This document shows positions 42,521-54,862 of a stretch of DNA of 64,000 bases, piece by piece. Location of the stretch: NCBI GenBank assembly GCA_029718625.1, contig CM056376.1, positions 112,542,112-112,606,111 of the forward strand. Direction: 5' to 3'. The notes under the pieces are model-generated. The model saw nothing but the letters and a program-made list of their open reading frames with translations, did not search any database and was not told where the DNA came from. This DNA comes from Synaphobranchus kaupii. Taxonomy: Eukaryota > Chordata > Actinopteri > Anguilliformes > Synaphobranchidae. Position 1 is the first letter of the stretch. The number at the start of each line of letters is the position of its first letter. The position numbers and the translations under genes are program-made.

Positions 42521-44628
42521 TTGTTACTTACAAGGTGGTGAAAAAAACAAGGATCCCCTTTGTTTCACAGACAAGTGACAGAATTAGCACCGAGGGGGTC
42601 ATGTAATGAACCATATTAACTTCCTCGCCCCCCCATTGCGCCTACACCTTACAAGTCTACAGCATGTGAAGAGGAAGGACGTCGTAAAAGGACTTTTTTA
42701 AAAATGAAGCGGAAAAGCTGAGCAAGAAGTAAACTTATTTAACACAAGGTCCTCCGACTCTGAGCCACTAATAACGGCAATCCCTTCACACTTCAAAACC
42801 AACTGATCGCACCGGGCGAAAACATCTCCTTAAAATTAATATCCTCTCATTATTTGAAGGGGGGTATGTAAGCAATGGGTGTTTTAAGTTATGGGGCAAA
42901 TTCTGCACTTGGCTGGGTTTCTGTAGTTCTGCCAACTCCAGCTGTTACATCTCTCCGCAAAGAATTTAAGATGCAGAGAAAATGGGCCTTTTCATTTTCT
43001 GGACGCCCACCCTCTAACCCCAGATTAAAAAGCTCTTTCATTCAGATGGATCTGTAGGCTAGGGCACCCTCACACAGCCATCGCGCCTATGTATAGGCAC
43101 TTTCTTTCACTGGGATTCCAAGTTAGCACGAGTGCTTCTGCGAGGAAATAAATTCAGACCCCTTTTTTCCCCCCAATTTAATATCATCTGGCGCTTTTAT
43201 CAGCCAGCTTTGAATATTGCAGATCTTATTTCACAGCAAATGACAGATAATCAGGCAGGCCGGAGGATGTTTCCGCCATCGTAATTTTTGCCGGAGCAAA
43301 CGAACGCAGGCGATATCGCGCGAGCCGGGGTGAAAAGAAAAGGGAATTCAAAAGGGAACAAAAGCATCTTAATTTAAAAATCAATCTGATTCTGCCGTTT
43401 TTCTTGTGAAACTGACTGAAGCGACAGCAGGCCAAGAACAAAAAACCATGAAGGAATCGGGGAGAGAATGAGGTCACTTTTCCCTCTCAGACCTGTACTG
43501 GAGAACAATGCCACATTTAACGCCTTAAAGGGCAGAGTGTGTAACTAGCTTTTGGCGACGTCACCAACCTCACTTGTTCAGGCTCAATAGTTTATGGTAC
43601 TATGATTCCGGTGAGTCTGACGTCAGATGAGTCCACCCAACATCCAGGGATGTCCTTTCCCAATAAACCAACAATAAATCAATCAATTAGATTGTATTTC
43701 TATAGTGCATTTTACAGGATTTGGTCACAATATGCTTCATGGTTTTCCCTGGCCTTAACCCCCACAGAGCAACAGTCTGTTACTTCTTCTGACAAGTCAT
43801 GATCTAGCATAGGCAAGGTTCCTATTTGAGGATGCAATTCCTGCCACTTCAATGCTGGCTAAAACTTGCTAGAACCAATTGGAGGATTTTTAGCGGATAC
43901 CAATCTCACAAACCCGCAATGTCCCTTTCTGGACAGAGGATCTTGAGTCGAGTCTATAGGACAGTCACAACTCATTTATTAATTCATATCATTCAGAAAT
44001 AAATACCTTTCCAGGTGAGGACTTTCATTTGAATTGCATTCATTTTTTAAAACCTTTGATTATTTTTATCACCTCATTTGAGAAAAAAGTTCTGGCTCTG
44101 CAAGCATTAATTTCACACCCCTCTCCTCCTAACCCTCAGAGGCCGCGCGCGATAATGACACGGAGCAGTACCACAGAACCATGCCGTTGAACTTTACCAG
44201 ACTACACCACGCTAGTCAGACTTCTGCTCGGCCCGGAAGGCATGCCTGGAGAGGCTCGCATTTCCGAGACTCTCGGCGGTCTGCGTGGAGAAGGGACGAG
44301 TGGCTCCGGGAGGAGACGCTAAGCCGAGCTTCGGTTTCCCACATCAGAAGAGACAACGGGGAAAATCCCGGATGATCCCCTTTCTCTGCCCGAGTGAGAA
44401 ACGAGTCCAAATGGGCTTGGGCCTCACCTCCAGACGGAGCAGGGATCCGTCAGGTGAATTTAAAACCAAGCCCTGTCCATTCTGACCACCCATCTGGAAA
44501 GGTGACCGCTCAAATAAATAACACGAAAGGGAAAAACAGGGTGCCTTTGAGGTGATGTGCTAATATTGACTGGCTGTAAAGCCGACGACTTATCTGTGCC
44601 GCTAGTGGTGATTTTTTAGCCATGTTAA
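42521..44628. other. non-coding; includes candidate conserved block 43155-43345
   Basis: At 43155-43345 repeat-free sequence with TTTAATATCATC, CAAATGACAGATAATC and TCGTAATTTTTGCC words has enhancer-like texture. Frames at 43226-43477 and 44181-44485 have no recognisable domains and overlap frames on the other strand. Confidence 0.35.
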
Positions 44629-44692
44629 ATGCACCTTCTGTAAGTCGCTTTGGTTGAAAGTGTCGACTAAATGGCTAAATCTTAAACTGTGT
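44629..44692 (+). mobile_element. SINE tail fragment
   Basis: CTGTAAGTCGCTTTGGTTGA, then AAGTGTCGACTAAATGGCTA, is the same tail motif as at 1374-1425 and, inverted, at 13421. Confidence 0.65.
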
Positions 44693-45851
44693 GTTGAGGT
44701 GAGGGGCAGGGAACCCTGGGATACATTCGTTCTCTGGGCTGATTCTTTTCGGGGGGTGTCCAACTGCAGTGTCGGACACCCCGATTCCAAAGGCCTGGCA
44801 GATCTCTGCTGGTCAAGCCCGTAACAGGGTCTACGGGAAGCAGGAATCCGAACATTAATACTGGGGGGGTTATCTGACCCAGACTCCGTCACCATGCCAG
44901 GTCTTTGGTCTCTATCACTCTATCCTCGCTCTCTGGTGGAAATAGTTGGGATTCCATGGTCCCGGAGGGTCCTGCGCACTCTTCTATGGCATGAATTAGC
45001 CCGTCCCACCCCGTGTTACCGAATATCGACCTGGCCACCGGCCCCCCTGTCCTTCTGCCAGAGCGGGGAGAAAGAAGAACATGGGGTGGGGTTCCATATC
45101 TGTACCCAACATCCCTGCAAAAAATTAATATTTAGCCATGGCTTAGTCGAGCGGCATGAAATGGTGACATTTACCCTCAATTGTGAAGGAAAATTAAGTG
45201 CATTGTCCCTTGTAAATAAATAAAATTAACAAATATGGTGCTGTAAAGAAAAGGCTCTTATATGTGGTAAAAAGCTTTCATGCTGAATTCCAGTGTGTGT
45301 GTTTGGGGGGGGGGGGGGCATCTTGAAAAAAAATTGCTCCAGGGCCTGATTTATAAAAAAAGAAAACATTTAAATGCACTCAAAACTGTTTATCCAACAT
45401 TTTCATCTGTTTTTTTTACATATTATTGCAATTTGTTCTTGCACAGCATCAAAGTGCAGTTGGCAGAGAGATTAGTGATGGGTTATTTGGGAATTTGGAA
45501 AATCTCTCTGATGAGGCTTAGTAAAGTTCCGCACTCTCTCAGTGGGAACGATATCGCACACGCACACTCACTCACATACTGCCTTTCTGCGCTGCCAGAT
45601 TACGCCCCCACTCCACCCCCCTCCCCCACCTCACCCCACCACCCTACCGGACTGTTTCTCTTGAACATATTTTGGCAGCCATTTCATCTTCACAGAATCA
45701 GCAAACAAAAATAAAGAAACATGAAGCCTCGTTTTTTTTCCTTCTCAAATCACGGCCCGTTCGATCGGAAACGATGAATGAATGCGTTGAGGTGGGGTGC
45801 GATGGAGGCGGGGTTGAGCATGAGGGGGAAAGGCCCCTTAAACAGAAGTGG
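44693..45851. other. non-coding; AT-rich candidate conserved block 45110-45260
   Basis: The 45110-45260 block (AAAAAATTAATATTTAGCCA and later AAATTAAGTGCATTGTCC) is repeat-free. A 14-bp G run lies at 45304-45318 and a C-rich stretch at 45604-45650. The plus-strand frame at 44894-45223 has no recognisable domain. Confidence 0.35.
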
Positions 45852-45852
45852 C

Positions 45853-45881
<29 letters not shown>
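45853..45881. repeat. poly-G run
   Basis: 29 consecutive G. It gives rise to spurious poly-Gly and poly-Pro frames on both strands. Confidence 0.95.
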
Positions 45882-45883
<2 letters not shown>

Positions 45884-45894
45884 GGGGTAGGCAG

Positions 45895-46320
45895 AAAAAA
45901 ATAAATAAACCCACTTTTCTTAATGTGCACTTCACCGTTGCTGTAGCAGCGCTGGTTGTTTGCAGAATCGTCTTTGTCAGTTTAAAGCACATTTTCGCTG
46001 TTGCTGCTGCGGCTCATTGTTAGAGCTCTTCTCATTGGAACATGCCAAAACAGGAAACATCTACAGCGTATGCAAAATTTTAAAAAGCTTGCAGTAGAAA
46101 AGCAGGTGGTAACTGCAGTAACACAATGGAAATCATTAGGTGGCAACAGGCTTGACTGGGTGGTGTGCACACGGGAAATGCTTTAGCGTACGGCAATTAA
46201 AAAGTGTGCTGGAATGCCTTAAATTAAGAGGAAAGCAGCAGCGCTTTGCCCACATTAAATGTCTTACTGCCACTCTGGGCAACTTGTTTTTCTCTAAAGC
46301 CTGCAGCCAGCATCCTTTTT
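45895..46320. promoter_or_regulatory. candidate conserved non-coding element(s)
   Basis: A repeat-free block of about 425 bp has CTTAATGTGCACTTCACCGT, TGCTGTAGCAGCGC and CGGCAATTAAAAAGTG words. Frames are open on both strands at once and carry no family signature, which favours regulatory over coding DNA. Confidence 0.28.
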
Positions 46321-46845
46321 TTTGTTTGGGTAGCACAATAGCCTCATGGACAGTACAGCACAGAGTCTACAGTCCCTCATCCACAGCGACACAAATGTAG
46401 TGCAAATAGACTTTAATACATTTTCTCTCATTTTATCAGGCATGTCTAAATATACGTATAAAACAAAACAAGAACTACAAGTTCAATAGCTTGAAAACCT
46501 GACCCCTTAATTAGCACCAAGGAAGAACTAAATGTGTTTGGGAGAATTGTTGAGAAAGGCAGTACCAAGAAATAGCATCTGTATTAGTTCAAGGAGACCA
46601 AGCACACATAGTACATTTATTTGGGAAATGGCAAAATTGTATTATTGTATTTCACCAAAAGAAAAGAGATGTGGGGGTGCTAGAAGTATGCAATTCCAGC
46701 CTGCCCTGATAATTATAGGAAATTATTTTAATCTTAATGAGTGTGCGAATGAGTTCAACCACAGACTCTATAGAACCACCAGAAACTGAACTTTATTAAC
46801 ACTAGTCCTGTCTCCCTACCATTGAAGCTGAAACACTCTAATCTG

Positions 46846-46998
46846 GTGCTGGAGTTAAAGCTGCAGGCACAGCGCCCCCTCCAGGACTGGAGTTAAACCT
46901 GCAGACACCGCAGCCCTCCAGAACTGGAGTTAAACCTGCAGACATTGTGGCCCTCCAGGACTGGAGTTAAACCTTCAGACTTTGTGATCTTCCAGGTC
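46846..46998. repeat. ~46-bp minisatellite (3-4 copies)
   Basis: Copies of CTGGAGTTAAACCTGCAGAC with CCCTCCAGGA spacers. This belongs to the loose 'ctccaggac' motif family also seen at 34.5 kb and 51.9 kb. Confidence 0.9.
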
Positions 46999-47235
46999 TG
47001 CCACAACCACCGTAGAAATATAGGGGCACTTCTTTTCTTTCTTAAAAAAAATAAATGGAAGTATCAGAAAGAGTGACCCTAGTGTTCCTTTTTGTGAGAA
47101 AGTAAAACAAAAAAAAGATGGGTACCAAGGATTCAGAACAGTTTGTCTTCCCCAAGCAATTACTTAGTTTGACAGACAGCAGTGCCCACAAGAGGGAGGG
47201 CATTTTGGACTACAGACAGGGGTGCGTATTAACAT
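46999..47235. other. short non-coding spacer
   Basis: A-rich runs at 47044-47053 and 47107-47116. No gene. Confidence 0.5.
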
Positions 47236-47410
47236 TGACATTTAGGCATTTAGCAGGATGCTCTCAACCAGAGCGACTTGCACAGATGACATTCGTTTCT
47301 TTAATGAAGCAATTTCGATAAAAGTACCTTTGCTCAACTGTAGTGCCCCACATGGAAATCAAACTTACAACCTCTGAGTTAAGCCAGGTTCCCTTAATCA
47401 TTATTCATTA
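47236..47410 (-). mobile_element. tRNA-derived SINE, degraded but near full length
   Basis: CATTTAGCAGGATGCTCTCA, then CAGAGCGACTTGCACAG, form the tail. Further along, GGAAATCAAACTTACAACC..GAGTTAAGCCAGG..CCTTAATCATTATTC mirrors the tRNA-like head. The order and orientation equal those of the split copy at 13421/19569. Confidence 0.8.
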
Positions 47411-47685
47411 CTAGTTCCAGCCTCTGCCCTGATGCAGATCAGGCCCCATCTTGTGGCAGCTCCATATCCAGCTCGGTGATACTACCTTCCGGCACATTCT
47501 GTGAAAACACTGCACCGGGGAGATATAAGAGCTGACAGTAAAGCAGCGACGCCCGACTCGCTTAAAACGGCCAGTGAATCAACACCTCTGTGTTATCCTA
47601 CAAGGAGAGAGCCCAGGAAGCCATTTGCAAAGACTGACAGTAAAACAGTAAGAGGGGATAACATCTGTGGTGACGCACGCTGACA

Positions 47686-47906
47686 GTCTAAGTCAGGGAT
47701 ACTTAAATCTGGCCCACGAGGCCAGTAGTACTGCTGCTTTTCATTCTTCCCCTCAAATCAGGATTGATTTAAACCTGGGACACTGGATGAATTAAATATC
47801 TGGCCAATCAGTAGCATTTATGGACCAATTATCTATCAGATAGAAAAACAAAAACCAGCAGCACTACTGGCCTTGTGGACCATATCTGAGTATGCCTGGT
47901 CTAGGT
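47686..47906. mobile_element. hAT-type palindromic MITE (205 bp) with 8-bp duplication
   Basis: The ends CAGGGATACTTAAATCTGG and, reversed, CAGGCATACTCAGATATGG enclose mirrored ACGAGGCCAGTAGTACTGCT / AGCAGCACTACTGGCC arms. Flanks are GTCTAAGT (47686-47693) and GTCTAGGT (47899-47906), a 7-of-8 match. The CAGGG ends and an 8-bp duplication are hAT hallmarks. Confidence 0.82.
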
Positions 47907-48250
47907 GGCATGTAACAATAGCCAATCATGTGTTTACATGGTTTCATCTCAGAAACTTTCAGGTCAAGAATAGTGCTATTGTTGTCTTATGAGGACACAC
48001 GGATGAGACTAAGATCTGTCACTGCAAACATGTTGGGTTTGGAAGCAATATTAAACACGCTCAGTGGGGGAGTGTCCTTTTGATTGATGGTGAAAGGGGC
48101 AGATCATGCTCAGCCAGCCCTGGGTCAGTCATTGGCACAGGCACTGCGAGAAGACTCAAAAAAGAACACTATCCGACATCTGTCAAATAAGCACAACTAG
48201 CAACTTTTAAAGGTCACACTTAAAATATGTCACAGATGCATACACCCACC

Positions 48251-48257
<7 letters not shown>
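47907..48257. other. non-coding, nothing recognised
   Basis: Unique-looking DNA up to the CA array. Confidence 0.5.

Positions 48258-48290
<33 letters not shown>
48258..48290. repeat. (CA)n microsatellite
   Basis: CA run interrupted only at its end. A 17-bp direct duplication (GTAGATTCAGTAAAGCC) follows at about 48331-48365. Confidence 0.95.
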
Positions 48291-48291
<1 letters not shown>

Positions 48292-48722
48292 AAGTCCCTA
48301 CGAACAGAAGGAAGAGGTACAACGTCTGTAGTAGATTCAGTAAAGCCGTAGATTCAGTAAAGCCATTGGAGGCCAGTTCTAGTTTATAAAGGGCGATAAC
48401 TCCACATAAATACATATGCTTTTACAGCCCAAACAGTCTCTCCAACCTGTGCTCTTTGCTCCAAACCAATCCTATTAGACCTTGGGTTTTCAACAGGGGG
48501 TCACGGACCCCTGGGGATGCACTAACTGCATTAACTCAATCTAGATTTGGTAAAGTATTTCATACTATAAAACCTTTTTTTAAAGATAACCCTTTTAACT
48601 TATGGTGGGCGTCCCTGGAACATAAAGATCCACAGTCAAAAGATTATGATTTCTCACCGAAATGTAAATACTTAGCAACTGAAGAATTTACTCAGTAACA
48701 GCTGTAGAATAGTAATTGAGTA

Positions 48723-48755
48723 TTGAGAGAGAGAGAAGGAGAGAGAGAGAGGGAG

Positions 48756-48801
<46 letters not shown>
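48723..48801. repeat. (GA)n microsatellite
   Basis: GAGAGA with a few GG and AT interruptions. From 48366 to 48722 there is only a short plus-strand frame (48456-48698) with no recognised domain. Confidence 0.95.
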
Positions 48802-48803
<2 letters not shown>

Positions 48804-49335
48804 TGAGAGTGAAAGCCTGCTGCAGAAGGTGACATTAGCCCTAGAGCTGGGGGGAGCATCATGATTGGTCCACTCAGCTAGGAGAATGGGGGTCGTTAGT
48901 TCCGTAAGCTAACAACAAGGCAAGGGCCATATATAACCTCTGTGTGCAATGCATGTGTGTCTATGTTTGCGTGTCTGTGTGTGCGCAATGCTGCACATGA
49001 TTGCATTAGTTATACTGGGACTTATTTTTATCTCTGATGACCATGAATGCAATGGCAAGATGCTAAGCTAGCGTGACAAAACTGTAAACCTAAATCTCTC
49101 TCTTAACTACTTCCCGTCATTATGGAAAACTTTTTTTCTGGAGGGCCATATTTGTGGTCTGTGGTAAGACAGCATATGCTTAAATATTTTTCTGTCATTC
49201 TGAACATATTATACTTTTGATCACAAGCCCAGGAGGTACAGATTTACAGGGAGATGGTCTTCATTTACAGGAATACATAATCGGTCCATTGAATCCCTTT
49301 ATCGGGCATTCCATCAGAGCCAATTACTACATGTG
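48802..49335. other. non-coding, nothing recognised
   Basis: AT-rich DNA with a GTGT patch at 48953-48986. Confidence 0.5.
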
Positions 49336-50078
49336 CAGTGCCCTCCACTATTATTGGCACCCCTGGTAAAGATGGGTAAAAAGGGTTATAAAAAAAACAC
49401 CGTTTGGTGAAATAGCTCAATCTCACACTGAAAAATGAAAAAAATCTACCTTTAATTGAAGTTAATTTATTATGAGAAAAAAAAAATCCCTCATCAAGAA
49501 ATAATTCTTTTTTAACAAAACCAGGTGTGCCACAATAATTGGCACCCCTGCATTTATATATAGAATAAAGGAGTCATTTTTAATATTTGGTCGCATATCC
49601 TTTGCATGCCATGATTTCCTGATGTCTGTGACCCAATATCCAATATTCCATACTGTTCCAGCAAAATTTACAGCTAAAACTAGTCCCACCCCCCAATTCC
49701 CATAGAGATCCATTCAAATGCAGAGATGTTATAGTATCACTTGTAAGAGTACCAGAAAATATGATATCAAGAGTCTTTTGATGTTGTTGGGTCACAGACA
49801 TCTGGAAGTCATGGCATGCAAAGGGTATGCGACCAAATATGATTACTTTATTCTATATATATAAATGCAGGGGTGCCAATAATTGTGGCACATGTGGTTT
49901 TGTTAAAAATAATTATTTCTTGATGATTTTTTTTCTCAAAATAAATTTACTTCAATTAAAGGTTGGATTTTTCTCATTTTTTTCAGTGTGACATTAAGCC
50001 AATTCACCAAACGGTGAATTTTTTATAACCCTTTTTACTCATCTTTACCAGGGGTGCCAATAATAGTGGAGGGCACTG
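49336..50078. mobile_element. composite foldback: element A arms enclosing element B palindrome
   Basis: The outer arms (49336-49560 and 49858-50078) are about 222-bp inverted repeats starting CAGTGCCCTCCACTATTATT. The inner 49561-49857 is itself an inverted repeat, made of the arms of element B without its centre (TTTGCATGCCATGATTTCCT and its mirror). The junctions are TATATAGAATAAAG on the left and CTTTATTCTATATATA on the right. The outer TIR resembles Tc1/mariner-type MITE ends. No coding capacity. Confidence 0.82.
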
Positions 50079-50650
50079 TATATGACCTCAATGGTATTAG
50101 GCAGACAAAGGCCTGCATTCAATCAACATTTTTCCTTAACTTTGACCTTGAAGTAAGCACTTGTGTTACGGTCTTACTACACAATCACATTTTGGCAAGT
50201 TAGTTTTAGTGACTGCTAAACTCGCCAGACTGCATGCATGAAGAAAAATAAATTGATAAATCCTGCTTTTCAATTGTTGGCCAAAGTTTAGGACAAATGT
50301 TGTTTGAATTCCATAAAAAGTCTTATGATGATAGGTCAATCAGTTTACCTTACATCTATGGTCTGTGGCACAATTCTAGTTAAATCCAGTTCTACGGTAG
50401 AGACACACAAAGTCAGTTTGTGTGACCACGGCAATCACATACTGTGCCTGCAGTAAGAACTTAGTATCTCTATGTATCAATTCATTTTTGTTTTTACCTC
50501 AGGAGTACGTTCTGCATAAATATTTGTTTGCATTCACCCATTACTGCCGGTCAAACCTTCTGCTAGTTCAGAACTGTACAACAAAATAAAATCTGAGAGA
50601 TCCACATAAAGGCACAGTAAAATAAGCAACTGCACTTCATTAGTGAAGTA
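50079..50650. other. non-coding, nothing recognised
   Basis: Unique-looking AT-rich DNA between two transposon relics. Confidence 0.5.
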
Positions 50651-51182
50651 CACTGCCCGGCCAAAAAAAAAGTCGCACACTGTAATATTTTGTTGGACCG
50701 CCTTTAGCTTTGATTATGGCGCGCATTCGTCGTGGCATTGTTTCGACAACCACAACATTTATTTCCGTCCAGACTTGCATTAATTTCTGGCCGAGATCTT
50801 GTATTGACGATGGGAGAGTCGAACCACTCCGTGAAGTCTTCTCCAGCACATCCCAAAGACTTTCAATGGGGTTAAGGTCAGGACTCTGGAGGCCAATTCA
50901 TGTGTGAAAATGATTCCTCATGCTCCCTGAACCACTCTTTCACAATTTGAGCCGGATGAATCTTGGCATTGTCGTCCTGGAATATGCTCATTGATGGGAT
51001 AACCTGGTCATTCAGTACATTCAGGTACTCAGCTGACTTCATTTTATTGCTGCATAACGTTGCTGAGCCTAGACCTGACCAATTGAAGCAACCCCAGATC
51101 ATAACACTGCCTCCAGAGGCTTGTACAGTGGGCACTATGCATGACTGGTGCAACTGCAACTTTTTTTTTTGGCCGGGCAGTG
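50651..51182 (-). mobile_element. Tc1-like deletion derivative, copy 2 (532 bp)
   Basis: CACTGCCCGGCC TIRs with TA flanks. The minus strand carries the transposase remnant (51159-50878) with [14 protein letters not shown] and FQDDNAKIH, running on to NWPPES. It has the same 5' deletion point as copies 1 and 3. The third catalytic residue region is frame-broken after the NWPPES segment. Confidence 0.88.
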
Positions 51183-52444
51183 TAACTTATTGAGATTAAT
51201 GATCAATAAATATAACCCCCCCCCCAATCTGTATCCAGATTTAATCATTCTGGAAGCGTTTCTGGAAAAGAAAGGTTGGTTTGAAAAGCCTTCGCGCTTT
51301 TGACTTGCTGTGCAATTACACAGATAACCTTCAGCCAGTATTCCTAACTCTGTGAGTCACTTCCTCAAAGCAAGGTTACGCCCGCATCCTCTCCACTATC
51401 TCGGCCAAGCGGGGGCAGGGTAAAGTTAATTTCCCTCCCTCCCATACACCTGTCAATCATGGCGATGGTCTTAATGCGGACGTGACTGTTGGGCGATGGT
51501 CTCTGGCTTGCGGCACAGCCTAGCGCTATCGTGTTCCTGTGACAAAATAAAAACTTCAGGGACTGTGACCGTGTTCACATGGATAAACAAGATTACACAG
51601 TAAATGACCCACAACCCAACCCTCGCACACTACACCAGCACTGCACATTTCCCACATTACACTCCTCTGCCAGTTGAGCTGCATTCACACTGCAGTTTTA
51701 ACCCCTGAATCTGTATCTCTATCCAATCTGCTGGTCAAATCAGACTTTTGGTCTGTAATCTTACCAATGTACCAGTTTATGATTAAAGATCTTGCTGTCA
51801 TAGGTACTGAAACAATCAAAAATAAATAAATAAACAAAAACAATCAAACCAAGAAACAAGGTGAGGTCAACCATGTGATCAATTGACTTAAGTGCTGAGT
51901 AACAACAAAAGCCAGGAGACCGTTTGGGTCTCCAGGACCTGTGTTGGGGATCCTTGTCGTAGTGCTGGGATCGAAAGCTCCAGTCCTGGAAGGCTGCAAT
52001 GGCTCCAGGTTTTCATTGTTGCCAGTGAAATCCACAGTAAATTTTATACATCCATTGTTTCAATCCACAGTCAATTTAGGCCTTGGAAACATGGTGCGTG
52101 AACTGAAACACACCAAAAACAAGGAACTAGCGTTTGAGATCTCTGCTTTTGCTCAGACAGAGTGCTTGGAGACAGGGACACAGGGTGACAATTTTGAGAG
52201 ATAAGGAGCTCCACTAGACGCCACAGTGACAGAGGAGCATTAAAAAGAGATGCCATGCCTGCATTAGCCTCCTTAACTACGCCAGGCCACTTCCCATATA
52301 AATGAAGAGTGCCTTTGGCTTATCTGGTCTCGCCTTTGTCAGATAACCTTTGCGTTTCGCCAAGGTGCACTGTCCAAATGACCCTTCTGAAAAAAACTGC
52401 GGGCCTGGGAGAATCTGTGCTCGTCAATAATCAGCATTGCTTAA
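51183..52444. other. non-coding; single 'ctccaggac' repeat motif
   Basis: At 51928-52010 GGGTCTCCAGGACCTGTGTT, then GGGGATCC, resembles one unit of the 34.5-kb minisatellite. No gene is recognised. Confidence 0.45.
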
Positions 52445-52951
52445 CAGTATTCCAAAAACAATTTTGGTCAAAAATCGTTTTTCAATAGAAACACCGAATT
52501 ATGGAATGATTTACCATTAAATATAAGGACAAATATACATTTTAACAACTTTAAAAAACAGCTCAAATCTCATCTTATAAATAACCAAATCTGTCAACAC
52601 TAGACTATAATTAATGTCAGGTCACACTGTGTCTGCTCCATAAACACTCACTTTTTTCTATGTTTCTACATATTTCTTTCTGAAATTTCTCACATTTTAA
52701 TTACGTCACATCTATAGATTTTTTACTCTTGTCTTTTTATTTCTCAACTATTATCTAGGATAAACTATCTTAAACAAATTATCTCCTTTCTCTTCATCTC
52801 TTTCTTTCTTTCTTTCTTTCTTTCTATGCTGTAGGACAGGGAACCCTCTGTAAACCAGTAATGTACTGAGTAGGGCCCAAAGATTTTAGAACTTCTATGT
52901 ACTATTATCTTTTTTCCCTGTATTAATAAAATAGAAATGCAAAAAAAAAAA
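52445..52951 (+). mobile_element. LINE 3' end (ORF2 C-terminus, 3' UTR, poly-A)
   Basis: The plus-strand frame from 52445 to the stop at 52601-52603 encodes NNFGQKSFFNRNTELWNDLP, then LNIRTNIHFNNFKKQLKSHL. This is the typical conserved C-terminus of fish non-LTR retrotransposon ORF2, with the LWNDLP and FK-LKSHL motifs. About 335 bp of 3' UTR follow, including a (TTTC)n run at 52799-52825, then AATAAAATAG and an A-rich tail at 52940-52951. All of the RT and endonuclease are missing, so this is an ordinary 5'-truncated insertion. Confidence 0.8.
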
Positions 52952-54069
52952 GAAATGCTTCTTCCCTACGAGGGACATCACTTTCACAATCGAGAGATAT
53001 CAAGCTACTTTTGCAGTTGAAAAGAAAAAAAGCTGGCTTTAGCTATTGAGTGCTGTCAAAATGGTGGTGAAATGTTGCCACCATTGACACTGCACTGGGC
53101 AAAAACCTGAGGTACAACACCCCCTTGTAAATGTTTATATATTTAGGGACTAAAGTTTGATATCTTAGACCCCTCTCCCCATCCCCCCATTCACATACAG
53201 CTTCCTTGATGAAATAGTCAGTAATGTACAGAGGCTTTTCTTGATATCTTGTATTTCTCTTCATTTTATGTGGTATTTTATGTCAAAACAGGCGAAAAAC
53301 TAATTTATTTGACATGCAGTGTATATAGTGTTTTTGGAATACTTAATGAAAAAACTAGATTTTGACTAAAGGCTCTGTAAATGACCAACTATTGAGTTAC
53401 TTATCACATTAAAATAGATAAACTTACTCTGAAATCATCAACCGACTCCGAAACGTGATTGGCGTGAAGCGTAAATTGTGGTATATTTTTACTATATAGT
53501 ACATAATGCGGGTATCTTAAAAACAGAAGAATCAAAAGTCAAAATGCAAAAATGTCTCGTATTTAGGTGTATATTCAACTGGTAAAATGTCATTATGATC
53601 GGATAAAGATAATTTTTTTTCCCTATCCATGGGTGGTACCTCCCCTTAAATGTTTGAAGTTGTAATTTGTCTGTACAAATTAAATGCCACTCAAATTGGC
53701 TTAAAAATGGATGTGCAGGCTGGCGTGTGTGTCGCGGGGGTTCAGCTGGGCTTACAGCGGGGATTAAACAGCTGTTTTCAGCCTCTCTCCCATCAGCAGC
53801 AAGCGTGGCAAGCATCCGAGCTGCTCAACCAATCAGAGGCCTTGGACCAACGACGGCTCCCTCATTCGCTGAACCCTGACACCAAAACACCGTGACCAAG
53901 AGCTGCTGACAAGGGTCACTTGCGCCGGGATTCAATCAGCTTTTGTCCTCAACTGACTTTGACAAATAAATGCAAGCAAAATGTCTTCAACTTCACAGAC
54001 ACAGGTTAGTAAATTGATTTTGGTCACGGCTGAACTCGACAAACTATGGTTGTGAACAAACAGAAAGTA
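52952..54069. other. non-coding, nothing recognised
   Basis: AT-rich DNA. Frames at 53492-53895 are short and on both strands, with no recognisable domain. Confidence 0.5.
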
Positions 54070-54118
54070 GCCATTACATTTACATTTAGGCATTTAGCAA
54101 ACATTCTTGTCCAGGCAA
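54070..54118 (-). mobile_element. SINE tail fragment
   Basis: CATTACATTTACATTTAGGC, then ATTTAGCAAACATTCTTGTC, is a diverged copy of the SINE tail seen at 13421. Confidence 0.6.
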
Positions 54119-54754
54119 ACGTTTCAGCCAAAAAGGCAAAAAAAGGAAAGAGTAAGAGGATCAAGTTATCTGTAACAACTGAAAAAATGAATCATCACAT
54201 TAACCTACAGCATAACATCACGTAGGTGTAAGGTGGGAGATGATTTTTATTGCGTTTATTGCCTTGTGAATGGATTGGAGGGTAGTAATGTGGCATAAAT
54301 AGGGGTATTCAATCTAGAATAAAACATTGGTTCTCAGTTAAAGTTTAGGAATGTTGACTGAATCTGGGGCTAGGTGTGAGGTGAGCAAGCGCTGAGAAGA
54401 GCTTGTTTTAAAGTGAACACTTTCCCACCTGGCGGTTGTTATCTTTATGCCCTCCTCAGGCGCAGCAGCTGCACCTGCGATTTCACTCACTCCAAAAAAA
54501 CACAACCCCCCCTCCAACTTCTGTTGCCGTCTGGGTGAGTTGATCTTCAGGATCTAAATTCTATATTACGTTGATATCCCGTGGATAAGTAGCTAAGCCA
54601 GTATTTTATATTTGAAAGAAGTGATTTCACAACCAGGAACAAAATTTGCAGACTGTGTGTAATCCCCCCCCCCCCCCCATAAAACAGGTTTAGAGTCCCA
54701 GTCAGTCAGCGGGAAGCAGCCAGCCCAGGAGGCCTTTATATTCATCATCTAGAT
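54119..54754. other. non-coding, short poly-C run
   Basis: A C run at 54665-54678 is the only repeat. No gene is seen. Confidence 0.5.
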
Positions 54755-54862
54755 CTGCCGCACGAGTCACATTTTACATTACATTAGCACCATCGCATGA
54801 GTTACATTTTACATTGCATTAGCACCATCGCACGAGTCACATTTTACATTACATTGAGCTTC
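54755..54862. repeat. ~42-bp tandem repeat, 2.5 copies
   Basis: Units contain CACATTTTACATTACATTAG and CACCATCGCAYGAGT. Confidence 0.88.
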
